Below, one piece after another: positions 1-5,924 of a DNA stretch of 6,741 nt. The notes under the pieces are model-generated. The model ran no database searches. It was not told the origin of the DNA and saw only the letters and a list, made by a program, of their open reading frames with translations. Origin of the DNA: Rhodobiaceae bacterium (lineage in GTDB: Bacteria > Pseudomonadota > Alphaproteobacteria > Micropepsales > Micropepsaceae). The DNA is taken from contig VFKO01000267.1 of the NCBI GenBank assembly GCA_009885515.1, positions 1-6,741 of the forward strand, given 5' to 3'. The position numbers and the translations under genes were made by a program. Numbering within the stretch: position 1 is the stretch's first letter; the number at the start of each line of letters is the position of its first letter.

Positions 1-531
1 GCACTGCTCAACCGCGCCGAAGAAATCAAGCCGTTCTTGTTACCCATCGATTTCGAAGAAACCAAAACAGCGCTCGAAACCAACATCAAAACGCGCACCG
101 AAGCCAAGATCTTGCTTGAAAAGGGCGGCGCTCTGATCATTTTCCCCGGCGGCACAGTCTCAACCACTCCCACCCTGCTTTCGCGCAAAGCCAAAGATCC
201 CGAGTGGAAAACCTTCACAGCCCGCATGATCGTGCAAGGCAAAGCACCGGTCGTGCCCGTGTTTTTCGCAGGACAAAATTCACGGCTGTTTCAAATCGCA
301 AGCCACGTCAGCATGACCTTGCGTCTGTCGCTTCTCTTCAAGGAGGTGCACGACCGCATCGGCAACGGGATCACGTTGCGCATAGGCAAACGCATCCCCT
401 ACGAAGACCTCAAGGCGATCAGCGACCGCAAAAAGCTGATGGAGTTCTTGCGCGACAAAACTTACGCCCTGGATGCGACAGTGCCAAAAAGCTCAAAGCG
501 TCCCCGCCGCCGCAAGGAGCTTGTCGAGTAA
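1..531 (+). CDS. Lysophospholipid acyltransferase family protein (PlsC-like), 3' part
   Basis: This is the C-terminal 176 codons of a gene that starts before the window; frame 1 is open from base 1 and ends in TAA at 529-531. Proteins of this family transfer an acyl chain to a lysophospholipid or similar acceptor at the inner face of the cytoplasmic membrane. Visible residues about 46-51 read IIFPGG, which fits the third conserved acyltransferase block (usually FPEG-like). About residues 85-94 read VPVFFAGQNS, which fits the fourth block, where a proline precedes a hydrophobic strand. The HxxxxD catalytic motif would lie upstream and cannot be checked. The C-terminus is basic (KRPRRRK), as expected for a membrane-surface protein. 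The true acceptor (lysophosphatidate, lyso-ornithine lipid or other) cannot be told from this part. The last 39 bp overlap the convergent MarR gene. Confidence 0.85.
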   Translation, partial: ALLNRAEEIKPFLLPIDFEETKTALETNIKTRTEAKILLEKGGALIIFPGGTVSTTPTLLSRKAKDPEWKTFTARMIVQGKAPVVPVFFAGQNSRLFQIASHVSMTLRLSLLFKEVHDRIGNGITLRIGKRIPYEDLKAISDRKKLMEFLRDKTYALDATVPKSSKRPRRRKELVE

Positions 532-960
532 GCGGTCAAGCTGCCCGCGCTCGGCTGCGCTCAACGTCGCCGTCACTTTGTGTTCATAGTCGCGCGCCAA
601 GGGTACGATTTCGACATAGACCCCGTGTCCGGTCTCGGTCAAAAACAGATGCCGTGCCCGACGGTCGCCCTCGACCGCACGCTGCTCGATGCGGCGCGTC
701 TTCTGCAAACGTCCCACCGCCCGGCTTACCTGCACCTTGTCCATCGCCGTGCGCTCGGTCACCTCAGCCGCGGTCAACCCCGGAAAGCGGCCCAGCACCG
801 CCATCACCCGCCACTCTGGAATCGTCAGTTGAAAGCGTTCCTCGTAAAACTTCGCGATGCGGCTACTGACGATGTTCGACAACACGGAAAGCCGGTAGGG
901 CAAAAAATGTTCCAGCACCAATTGCGGCTCACGCGCCAGGCGCTTGCCCTCAACCCGCAT
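493..960 (-). CDS. MarR-family transcriptional regulator, probable repressor of the tyrosine operon
   Basis: The protein has 155 residues, the usual MarR length. It shows the MarR layout: an N-terminal dimerisation helix (about 15-42), a helix-turn-helix (about 62-93, LTAAEVTERTAMDKVQVSRA at its core), a wing with the family-typical acidic/arginine stretch EGDRRARHLFLT (97-108), and a C-terminal dimerisation helix. I chose the ATG at 958-960 because family alignment begins just after it; further upstream the frame runs through maiA coding sequence and does not look MarR-like. A GAGAAG stretch inside the last maiA codons lies 7 nt upstream and may serve as ribosome-binding site. Being co-transcribed with the pathway suggests a local repressor whose ligand may be a pathway intermediate such as homogentisate or 4-hydroxyphenylpyruvate. 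The ligand is inference only. The palindrome at 4791-4810 is the best operator candidate. Confidence 0.9.
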   Translation of the reverse strand: MRVEGKRLAREPQLVLEHFLPYRLSVLSNIVSSRIAKFYEERFQLTIPEWRVMAVLGRFPGLTAAEVTERTAMDKVQVSRAVGRLQKTRRIEQRAVEGDRRARHLFLTETGHGVYVEIVPLARDYEHKVTATLSAAERGQLDRLLDKLLAAAGTL

Positions 961-1594
961 CGACTTGCTTCTCGGGCGCTGCCGCCGCAAACGCCGGATA
1001 CTCCCGGCAGGCTTTGTCGATGCGAACCAGAGTTGGAAACGCGTCGACCGGAACCTTGAACCTGTAGGCATTCGCCATCTGCGGCACCAGACATATGTCT
1101 GCCAGTGTCACGACATCGCCATGACAGAAGCGGCCAGTTTCGGTCGAACCACTCAAAAGCGTCTCAATCGCCGTGAACCCGCGCTTGATCCAATAGCCAT
1201 ACCACTTCGTCAGTATCTCGTCGTCACTGTGCCCCATCTCCTTCAGCAGCTGACGGGCGCTTATGTTGTTGATCGGATGAATATCGCAGGCGATCGCATA
1301 GGCAATCTGGCGCACCCGCGCCCGCTCCAACGGATAGCTCGGCAGCAACGCCGGCAACGGATAGGTTTCGTCCAGATACTCGATGATCGCCAGCGATTGA
1401 CCGATGGCGTGTCCATCAACCTCAAGCGTCGGTATCAGTTCCTGTGGGTTGATGGCTTTGTACGCCGCCGAATGCTGCTGCCCGCCATCCTTGATCAAAT
1501 TGATCGAAGCCCGGTCATAGGCAATGCCCTTGAGATTCAAGGCAATTCGCACCCGGTAAGCCGCGGACGAAAATCCATAGTCATAAAGCTTCAT
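950..1594 (-). CDS. maiA: Maleylacetoacetate isomerase (zeta-class glutathione S-transferase)
   Basis: The protein has 214 residues, the normal length for the family. It isomerises 4-maleylacetoacetate to 4-fumarylacetoacetate using glutathione as cofactor, in the cytoplasm. The N-terminal thioredoxin-like domain carries SSAAYRVRIALNLKG (9-23), which fits the zeta signature SSCxxRVRIAL. The signature cysteine is alanine here (A11), while both serines (S9, S10) and R14 are kept. IPTLEVDG (54-61) and QSLAIIEYLDE (66-76) fit the glutathione-binding part. The C-terminal helical domain has DIHPINN (104-110) and GDVVTLADICLVPQ (159-172), also zeta-typical. The ATG at 1592-1594 is preceded by AAGG (1604-1607) with a 9-nt spacer. 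It overlaps the fahA end by 14 bp. Sitting between fahA and marR in a homogentisate operon strongly supports this role over a general GST. Confidence 0.93.
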   Translation of the reverse strand: MKLYDYGFSSAAYRVRIALNLKGIAYDRASINLIKDGGQQHSAAYKAINPQELIPTLEVDGHAIGQSLAIIEYLDETYPLPALLPSYPLERARVRQIAYAIACDIHPINNISARQLLKEMGHSDDEILTKWYGYWIKRGFTAIETLLSGSTETGRFCHGDVVTLADICLVPQMANAYRFKVPVDAFPTLVRIDKACREYPAFAAAAPEKQVDAG

Positions 1595-2567
1595 AACGAC
1601 GGACCTTTTGATTGATAGCGCCAAACACAGATTGGCCATCCGGCAATTTCATCTCAATACGAACCCTGTCGCCAAAGCGCATGAACGGCGTCTCCGGTTT
1701 ACCCGTAGCAATCGTCTCAAGCATCCGCCGTTCGGCAATACAGGCAGAGCCGCATCTGTGATCCGCATTCGAAACGGTTCCCGAACCCACAATCGATCCC
1801 GCCTCAAGCTCGCGCGTTTTCGCGGCATGCGCGATCAACTCGGCAAACGAGAATGTCATGTCCGCGCCCGCATCTGGCGCACCAAAGCGTTCGCCGTTCA
1901 GCTCAACTAGCAACGGCAGATGCACTTTGCCGTCGCGCCAGTGCGGCCCCAACTCATCGGGTGTCACCGCAACCGGCGAAAACGCCGACGCCGGCTTCGA
2001 ATGAAAAAAGCCAAAGCCCTTCTCAAGTTCCTTCGGAATCAAATTTCGCAAACTCACATCGTTGACCAGCATCAACAGCCGCACATGACCCAGCGCTTGC
2101 GCAGGCATTACACCCATCGGTACATCGCCTGTGATGACCGCAACCTCGCCTTCCATGTCGATACCAAACTCCTCGTCAGCGGCGAGAATGTCGTCTTCAG
2201 GGCCAACGAAACTGTCCGATCCACCCTGATACATCAGCGGATCAGTCCAGAACGACTTCGGCATTTCAACCCCGCGCGCTCTGCGCACCAGCTCCATATG
2301 CGTGACATACGCCGACCCGTCCGCCCACTGATAGGCGCGCGGCAACGGAGACGCGCAATCACCGGCGCGAAACGAAAATCGCCCCAACGGCGCACCGTCA
2401 TTGAGCTCGCCGTAGAGTTGCTGCAAACGCGGCAACGCTCGTTCCCAATGATCGAGCGCAGCCTGCAATGTCGGCGCAATGCCATCGGCTACAATCGCAT
2501 GGGTCAGATCTCGCGACACGACAATCAACCGGCCGTCGCGCCCTTGCTTCAACGACGCCAGCTTCAT
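1581..2567 (-). CDS. fahA: Fumarylacetoacetate hydrolase (fumarylacetoacetase), short bacterial type
   Basis: The enzyme catalyses the last step, hydrolysing fumarylacetoacetate to fumarate and acetoacetate. The 328-residue protein carries the FAA-hydrolase fold. The metal-binding ExE is visible at E139-G-E141 (IDMEGEVAVITGDVP), with a third acidic ligand at D170 in LVNDVSLRN. KPASAFSPVAVTPDELG (191-207) and GSGTVSNAD (261-269) are further family signatures. It is shorter than the roughly 420-residue eukaryotic-type fumarylacetoacetase and belongs to the compact bacterial type. I chose the ATG at 2565-2567, which overlaps the hmgA stop as ATGA, rather than an in-frame ATG five codons upstream, because this overlap and the N-terminus MKLASLKQGRDG fit the family. 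The ribosome-binding site is only a G-rich stretch (GGGGCGAG), so coupling to hmgA translation is likely. Other FAA-family reactions are possible from sequence alone, but the operon decides the call. Confidence 0.93.
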   Translation of the reverse strand: MKLASLKQGRDGRLIVVSRDLTHAIVADGIAPTLQAALDHWERALPRLQQLYGELNDGAPLGRFSFRAGDCASPLPRAYQWADGSAYVTHMELVRRARGVEMPKSFWTDPLMYQGGSDSFVGPEDDILAADEEFGIDMEGEVAVITGDVPMGVMPAQALGHVRLLMLVNDVSLRNLIPKELEKGFGFFHSKPASAFSPVAVTPDELGPHWRDGKVHLPLLVELNGERFGAPDAGADMTFSFAELIAHAAKTRELEAGSIVGSGTVSNADHRCGSACIAERRMLETIATGKPETPFMRFGDRVRIEMKLPDGQSVFGAINQKVRRYEAL

Positions 2568-3694
2568 CGCTCGCCCCGCCAACTGTCGACATAGCTGCGA
2601 TCTTCCACAGGTTCCGCATCCGCGAGCACGTCCAGTCCATCCCGTGTGTCGATCATCACCGCCACTTCGTCCGTGTCCTTACGCTCGGATTTGGCGCCAG
2701 CCGCAAACGCCTTCGGATGCGGTCCGTGTGTGAAACCGGCCGGATGAAAGGTCATCACTCCGGGTTTGATATTGTCGCGGCTGAAGAAGTTTCCGGCGTG
2801 ATAGAAAATCACTTCATCGAAATCGTCATTGCTGTGAAAGAACGGCACCTTCAGCGCCCCCGGATCGCTTTCAATCGGCCGCGGCACGAACGTGCACACG
2901 ACAAACCGGTCGGCGAGGAACGTCGTGTGCACCGACGGCGGCAAGTGATAGCGATGACTGACGATCGGCCGAATATCGCGCCAGTTCAGCTTGACCGGCA
3001 CGACGGACCCCTTCCAGCCTTGCGCGTCCAGCGGATTAAACGGATAGCCGATAGTAGAAATCTCATTGCGCCGCTTCACGCTGACCTTCCACTCAGTCTC
3101 GCTTTGTTGGCTCAAAAACGCATCGTCGATCTTCGGCGTTTCAAGCACCGCCGGGTCGAATTGCGCATGCTCGCCCAACAGACCACGATCCGGCAGACGA
3201 TAGGCACTATCGACCGCCTCGATCATCAGGATCGAACATTCACCAATGGGTTCGATGCGCCACATCGTACCACGCGGCAACAAAATATAGTCGCCATTGC
3301 GAAACGACAAATGTCCAAAGTCGCAAAACAATTCGCCGGCGCCTGCATGCACAAACAGCAATTCATCGCCGTCGCTATTGCGGACAAGCTCTTGCATCGG
3401 TTTCAGAATGTGCCAAACCCGAATACGGGTTCGCGCATTGCCAAGAATAGCTTTCGCCTCCCAGGGTGAGGCCTCAAAAGCTGAAAATTTATTGGTGTCG
3501 TAAGCGCGCGGCCGCATCGGCCCCTCAAACGAGCTCCACCCCGTCGGCATATGTTTGTGATACATGTGGCTCGCGGGACCGAAAAACCCGTCGCGCCCGA
3601 TTTCGCGTTCATACGTGCCGTCAGGCAAATCAGCGTGCGCTTGCCGCGAAGCCCGGCCCTCGATACGCGGAAAATTGATCCAATTCTTGCTCAT
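2564..3694 (-). CDS. hmgA: Homogentisate 1,2-dioxygenase, short form
   Basis: The enzyme is a non-haem Fe(II) cupin dioxygenase that opens the homogentisate ring to maleylacetoacetate. Conserved features include FGPASHMYHKHMPTGW (38-53) near the N-terminus, a first cupin-like block at about 92-160, and the C-terminal active-site region. There, HSNDDFDEVIFYHAG (287-301) followed by TFHPAGFTHGPHP (315-327) offers H287, E294 (or D293) and H323 as likely iron ligands, by analogy with His335, Glu341 and His371 of the human enzyme. At 376 residues it is clearly shorter than the classic 430-445-residue enzyme, so it belongs to the compact bacterial subfamily. The start ATG (3692-3694) overlaps the hpd stop as ATGA and is preceded by GGAG (3705-3708). 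The neighbours Hpd and FahA supply its substrate and remove its downstream product. No frameshift is seen. Confidence 0.92.
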   Translation of the reverse strand: MSKNWINFPRIEGRASRQAHADLPDGTYEREIGRDGFFGPASHMYHKHMPTGWSSFEGPMRPRAYDTNKFSAFEASPWEAKAILGNARTRIRVWHILKPMQELVRNSDGDELLFVHAGAGELFCDFGHLSFRNGDYILLPRGTMWRIEPIGECSILMIEAVDSAYRLPDRGLLGEHAQFDPAVLETPKIDDAFLSQQSETEWKVSVKRRNEISTIGYPFNPLDAQGWKGSVVPVKLNWRDIRPIVSHRYHLPPSVHTTFLADRFVVCTFVPRPIESDPGALKVPFFHSNDDFDEVIFYHAGNFFSRDNIKPGVMTFHPAGFTHGPHPKAFAAGAKSERKDTDEVAVMIDTRDGLDVLADAEPVEDRSYVDSWRGER

Positions 3695-4755
3695 GCCTGC
3701 AGCACTCCGCGCCGGATTTGGTCGAGTTCAATCGACTCAAACAGCGCCTGAAAATTACCTTCGCCGAACCCGTCATTGCCTTTGCGCTGAATAATCTCGA
3801 AGAAAATTGGCCCGATCGCATTCTGTGTAAAAATCTGCAGCAGCAACCCCGCGTTGGGTCCGCCATCGATCAAAATCTGATTGCGCTTGAGCCGCGCCAA
3901 GTCTTCTCCATGTCCCGGAACTCGTTCGTCTATGCCTTCGAAATATGTGTCAATTGTCGACTGAAACGCGACATCACGCTTGCGCAATTTTTCGACCGTT
4001 TGGAAAATATCATTCGTCGACAGCGCGATGTGCTGAATGCCTTCGCCCTTGTAGGCTTCAAGATACTCGGCAATCTGTGACTTGTCGTCGGAACTCTCAT
4101 TGATCGGAATACGGATTTTCCCGCACGGGCTGGTCATTGCCCGGCTCTTGAGCCCTGTCAACTTTCCCTCAATGTCGAAATATTTGATCTCGCGAAAGTT
4201 GAACAGTCTCTCGTAGAAACCCGACCAAACATTCATATGCCCACGATAGACATTGTGCGTGACATGATCGATTTCGCTGAGACCAACACCGTCATGGATG
4301 AACCCGGCCGCAGCGTCTGTCGGGACAAAATCGATGTCGTAAATCGACACGCCGCCCGGCCCGTAACGATCGACAAAATAAATCACACTGCCGCCGATGC
4401 CTTCGATCGCCGGAATGTTGAGCTCCATCGGCCCAACCTTGCCCTGAAAAGCCGTCGCACCATTCGCCAGCGCCAGCGCATAGGCCTTGCCCGCATCGCG
4501 CACCCGAAAGGCCATCGCGCAGGCCGACGGTCCATGCGCCCGCGCAAACCGCGCCCCGTGACTGTCGGGTTCCGCGTTGACGATGAAATTCACATCGTTC
4601 TGCCGGTACAGCGTCACCTTCTTCGAGCGGTGCCGCGCCACCGCCCGAAACCCCAAACTCTCGAAATATTGACCCAGCGCCTGCGTGTCGGGCGCCGTGT
4701 ATTCCACGAACTCGAACCCATCGGTTCCCATCGGATTATCGAACAAATCGGCCAT
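3691..4755 (-). CDS. hpd: 4-Hydroxyphenylpyruvate dioxygenase
   Basis: The enzyme is an Fe(II) dioxygenase that converts 4-hydroxyphenylpyruvate to homogentisate with decarboxylation and side-chain migration. The 354-residue protein has two VOC-type domains, an N-terminal one (about 10-145) and a catalytic C-terminal one (about 160-340). The iron triad is readable as H164 (EIDHVTHNV), H242 (GEGIQHIAL) and E320 (GPIFFEIIQR). Q307 in LLLQIFT and the tail FGEGNFQALFESIE (330-343), which forms the gating helix, are also family-typical. The start MADLFDNPMGTDGFEF matches the usual N-terminus of bacterial enzymes, so the ATG at 4753-4755 is secure. AGGA (4765-4768) lies 9 nt upstream. The related hydroxymandelate synthase uses the same substrate, but the homogentisate operon argues against it. 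It is the first gene of the operon. Confidence 0.96.
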   Translation of the reverse strand: MADLFDNPMGTDGFEFVEYTAPDTQALGQYFESLGFRAVARHRSKKVTLYRQNDVNFIVNAEPDSHGARFARAHGPSACAMAFRVRDAGKAYALALANGATAFQGKVGPMELNIPAIEGIGGSVIYFVDRYGPGGVSIYDIDFVPTDAAAGFIHDGVGLSEIDHVTHNVYRGHMNVWSGFYERLFNFREIKYFDIEGKLTGLKSRAMTSPCGKIRIPINESSDDKSQIAEYLEAYKGEGIQHIALSTNDIFQTVEKLRKRDVAFQSTIDTYFEGIDERVPGHGEDLARLKRNQILIDGGPNAGLLLQIFTQNAIGPIFFEIIQRKGNDGFGEGNFQALFESIELDQIRRGVLQA

Positions 4756-4786
4756 TTTAAGAGATCCTAAAGCCTAGAATGGCCGA
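4748..4786 (-). promoter_or_regulatory. Inverted repeat over the hpd ribosome-binding site and start codon
   Basis: TCGGCCATTTTA (4748-4759) and TAGAATGGCCGA (4775-4786) form 12-bp arms with one mismatch (a G-U wobble in RNA), separated by 15 nt. In an hpd transcript covering both arms, the AUG would lie in the stem and the AGGA ribosome-binding site in the loop. This could be a translational control hairpin. The start site predicted from the promoter (about 4780-4784) would remove up to six bases of the 5' arm, so the RNA hairpin may be shortened or absent. The repeat might instead be a DNA site. The sequence symmetry is seen directly; the function is inference. Confidence 0.45.
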
Positions 4787-4787
4787 C

Positions 4788-4816
4788 AATATAGTTTCAC
4801 TTGCAACTATTATCAA
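4788..4816 (-). promoter_or_regulatory. Sigma-70-type promoter of the hpd operon
   Basis: On the minus strand a -35 box TTGATA (4811-4816, 5 of 6 consensus) is followed after exactly 17 bp by a -10 box TATATT (4788-4793, 5 of 6). The predicted start of transcription is about 4780-4784, giving a leader of roughly 25-30 nt before the hpd ATG. The spacer and half of the -10 box are occupied by the palindrome at 4791-4810, so a bound repressor would block polymerase directly. The boxes are seen; activity is inferred. Confidence 0.7.
4791..4810. promoter_or_regulatory. Palindromic operator candidate for the MarR regulator
   Basis: ATAGTTTCACTTGCAACTAT has perfect 6-bp outer arms (ATAGTT/AACTAT), and 16 of its 20 positions are self-complementary. 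Size and symmetry suit a winged-helix MarR dimer. It fills the hpd promoter spacer and overlaps the -10 box, the expected place for a repressor. The regulator is most simply the MarR protein encoded at 493-960. I noticed no second copy elsewhere in the window by eye. A plus-strand -10-like hexamer TATTAT (4808-4813) overlaps its end, so an effect on the divergent SPFH gene is possible but weakly supported. Confidence 0.65.
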
Positions 4817-4882
4817 CCATTTAGGCCTTTGCTGGCACAATTGAATCACAGCTTTCACGACCCCATCTACTGCGCGCGACCG

Positions 4883-4896
4883 GTTCGATCTCGAAC
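4883..4896. repeat. Short perfect palindrome and ACCGGTT direct repeats upstream of the SPFH gene
   Basis: GTTCGATCTCGAAC has perfect 6-bp arms around two bases and lies 33 bp before the SPFH start. ACCGGTT occurs just upstream and overlapping it (4879-4885), and again next to the ribosome-binding site (4920-4926). These could be regulator contacts in the SPFH leader, or chance in a GC-rich stretch. The remainder of 4817-4929 shows no convincing plus-strand promoter. No RNA gene is seen; the GGTTCGATC string resembles a tRNA T-arm, but no acceptor or anticodon arms accompany it. Confidence 0.3.
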
Positions 4897-4929
4897 ACGC
4901 GGCGCATCGTTCAAGGAGAACCGGTTGCC

Positions 4930-5847
4930 ATGTCGAACATCTTCACCCCTCGCACAAAAAACAATCAAAGTGGCCCATCAGTTCCCGGTGGCGGCATGCG
5001 CGGCCTCTTGAGTGTGCCCTTCATGATCATTGCAGCCGGCGTGATTGCCGTTTGGATGAGCTACACGCCAATCGACGAGGGCGAGGTCGGCGTCAAGTTG
5101 CGCTGGGGCCAAGCCGTCGCCACACTTCATCCTGGTTTTAACATCGTCTTCCCGTTCATGGAATCGGTTGTCTTGCTGCCGACACGAACCCAGAAATTCA
5201 CCTACGAGGAATCTCTGAACGCCTACTCCAAGGACATTCAGGCCGCCGACAACAAAGTCTCCGTCACCTACAGCATCGACGGCACCAAGGCGATCATGGT
5301 CTACCAGCGCTACGGACAGGATTTCCTTCATACGATCATAACCCCGATCGTCAACAAGCGCTTCAAGGAAGTCTTCGGAAAATACGAAGCCGAAAAAATC
5401 GTCAACGAACGCCAGAGGCTCGGCGAGGAAATCGAAATCAGCGTCTCCAAGAACATGCCAGTAGGCATCGTCATCGAGGGCGTTCAGATCGAGAACATCA
5501 CCTTCTCCAAAACCTACGAAGAAGCGCGTGAACAAGCCGCAAGCGCCGAGGCGGCCGTCAACAAAGCCCGCCAGCAGCTCGAGCAGAAAAAAGTCGATGC
5601 CGAACGCGTCGTCGTCCAGGCCACCGCCGACGCCACAGCCCGCATCACCGCTGCAAAAGCAGACGCCGACGCCATCCGCCTGAAAGGCGACGCTGAAGCT
5701 GCTGCCCTGCAAGCCAAAGCCGCAGCCCTGCGCGACAACCCGGGCTACGTCGCCCTGACGGCCGCTGAAAAATGGGACGGCAAACTGCCCACCACCTTCG
5801 TCCCCGGCTCAGCTGTACCCTTCATCACTCTGCCGCGCGGGCAGTAG
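4930..5847 (+). CDS. SPFH/Band-7 (prohibitin-like) membrane protein
   Basis: The 305-residue protein starts with a polar, glycine-rich stretch (1-26) and then has one membrane helix (about 27-45, LLSVPFMIIAAGVIAVWMSY). A PHB/SPFH domain follows (about 46-195, beginning IDEGEVGVKLRWGQ). After it comes an Ala/Glu/Lys/Gln-rich coiled coil (about 195-268) and a conserved-looking tail, VALTAAEKWDGKLPTTFVPG (274-293). Proteins of this type form large ring or cage oligomers on the inner membrane. They are linked to membrane microdomains and control of membrane proteases such as FtsH; the exact role here is unknown. No HflK, NfeD or protease gene is next to it, so HflC-like function is not supported by context. 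The ATG at 4930 is preceded by AAGGAG (4913-4918) with an 11-nt spacer. The gene is transcribed away from the hpd operon. Confidence 0.88.
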   Translation: MSNIFTPRTKNNQSGPSVPGGGMRGLLSVPFMIIAAGVIAVWMSYTPIDEGEVGVKLRWGQAVATLHPGFNIVFPFMESVVLLPTRTQKFTYEESLNAYSKDIQAADNKVSVTYSIDGTKAIMVYQRYGQDFLHTIITPIVNKRFKEVFGKYEAEKIVNERQRLGEEIEISVSKNMPVGIVIEGVQIENITFSKTYEEAREQAASAEAAVNKARQQLEQKKVDAERVVVQATADATARITAAKADADAIRLKGDAEAAALQAKAAALRDNPGYVALTAAEKWDGKLPTTFVPGSAVPFITLPRGQ

Positions 5848-5870
5848 AAAATTCTGTTGGTTTTTCTTGG

Positions 5871-5900
5871 CGCGGTGCAGCACATTGGTGCTGCTCCGCG
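5871..5900. repeat. Strong hairpin between the SPFH and VOC genes
   Basis: CGCGGTGCAGCAC (5871-5883) and GTGCTGCTCCGCG (5888-5900) form 13-bp arms with a single T-T mismatch around an ATTG loop. It begins 24 bp after the SPFH stop and ends 24 bp before the VOC start. No T-run follows the stem on either strand; the nearby TTTTT (5861-5865) precedes it on the plus strand. It is therefore not a canonical intrinsic terminator. It may be an RNA-processing or mRNA-stability element, an attenuating structure or a dispersed repeat. If transcription reads through, it would set different expression levels for the two genes. Confidence 0.6.
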
Positions 5901-5924
5901 AACCTGCGTCAGGGAAAAACCAGC

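Larger units (their letters stand above)
493..4755 (-). other. Tyrosine/homogentisate catabolic operon hpd-hmgA-fahA-maiA-marR
   Basis: Five same-strand genes follow each other with no gap. hpd and hmgA share ATGA (3691-3694), as do hmgA and fahA (2564-2567). fahA and maiA overlap by 14 bp (1581-1594), and maiA and marR by 11 bp (950-960). Such overlaps normally mean one transcript with translational coupling. The four enzymes cover every step from 4-hydroxyphenylpyruvate to fumarate plus acetoacetate. The order also matches the pathway except that the hydrolase precedes the isomerase. The only evident promoter is upstream of hpd (4788-4816). The regulator is last, so repression of the promoter would also lower the repressor. 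No clear terminator is visible after 493, where the operon runs into the convergent acyltransferase gene. The single-transcript claim is inferred from spacing. Confidence 0.9.

Noticed and set aside
961..1071. N-terminally extended start for the MarR gene
   Set aside because: The extra 37 codons overlap maiA in another frame, are Arg-rich without family similarity, and the ATG at 958-960 fits the normal MarR length.
1497..1515. TTGATC direct repeat spaced by AAA
   Set aside because: It lies inside maiA coding sequence, is short, and shows no relation to the operator candidate.
2468..3469. Long plus-strand open frame (333 codons) opposite hmgA and the fahA start
   Set aside because: Its composition is Arg/His/Gln-rich with no recognisable domain, whereas the opposite strand encodes a complete HmgA with iron-site motifs.
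4883..4891. tRNA T-arm-like string GGTTCGATC
   Set aside because: No acceptor stem, anticodon arm or D-arm can be placed around it.
4978..5712. Long minus-strand open frame (244 codons) opposite the SPFH gene
   Set aside because: Its translation is a low-complexity Asp/Phe/Gly-rich shadow of the coiled-coil coding region, while the plus-strand frame has clear SPFH features and a good ribosome-binding site.
5861..5900. Intrinsic terminator after the SPFH gene
   Set aside because: The hairpin is strong, but the T-run comes before rather than after it on the plus strand, and no T-run follows on the minus strand.
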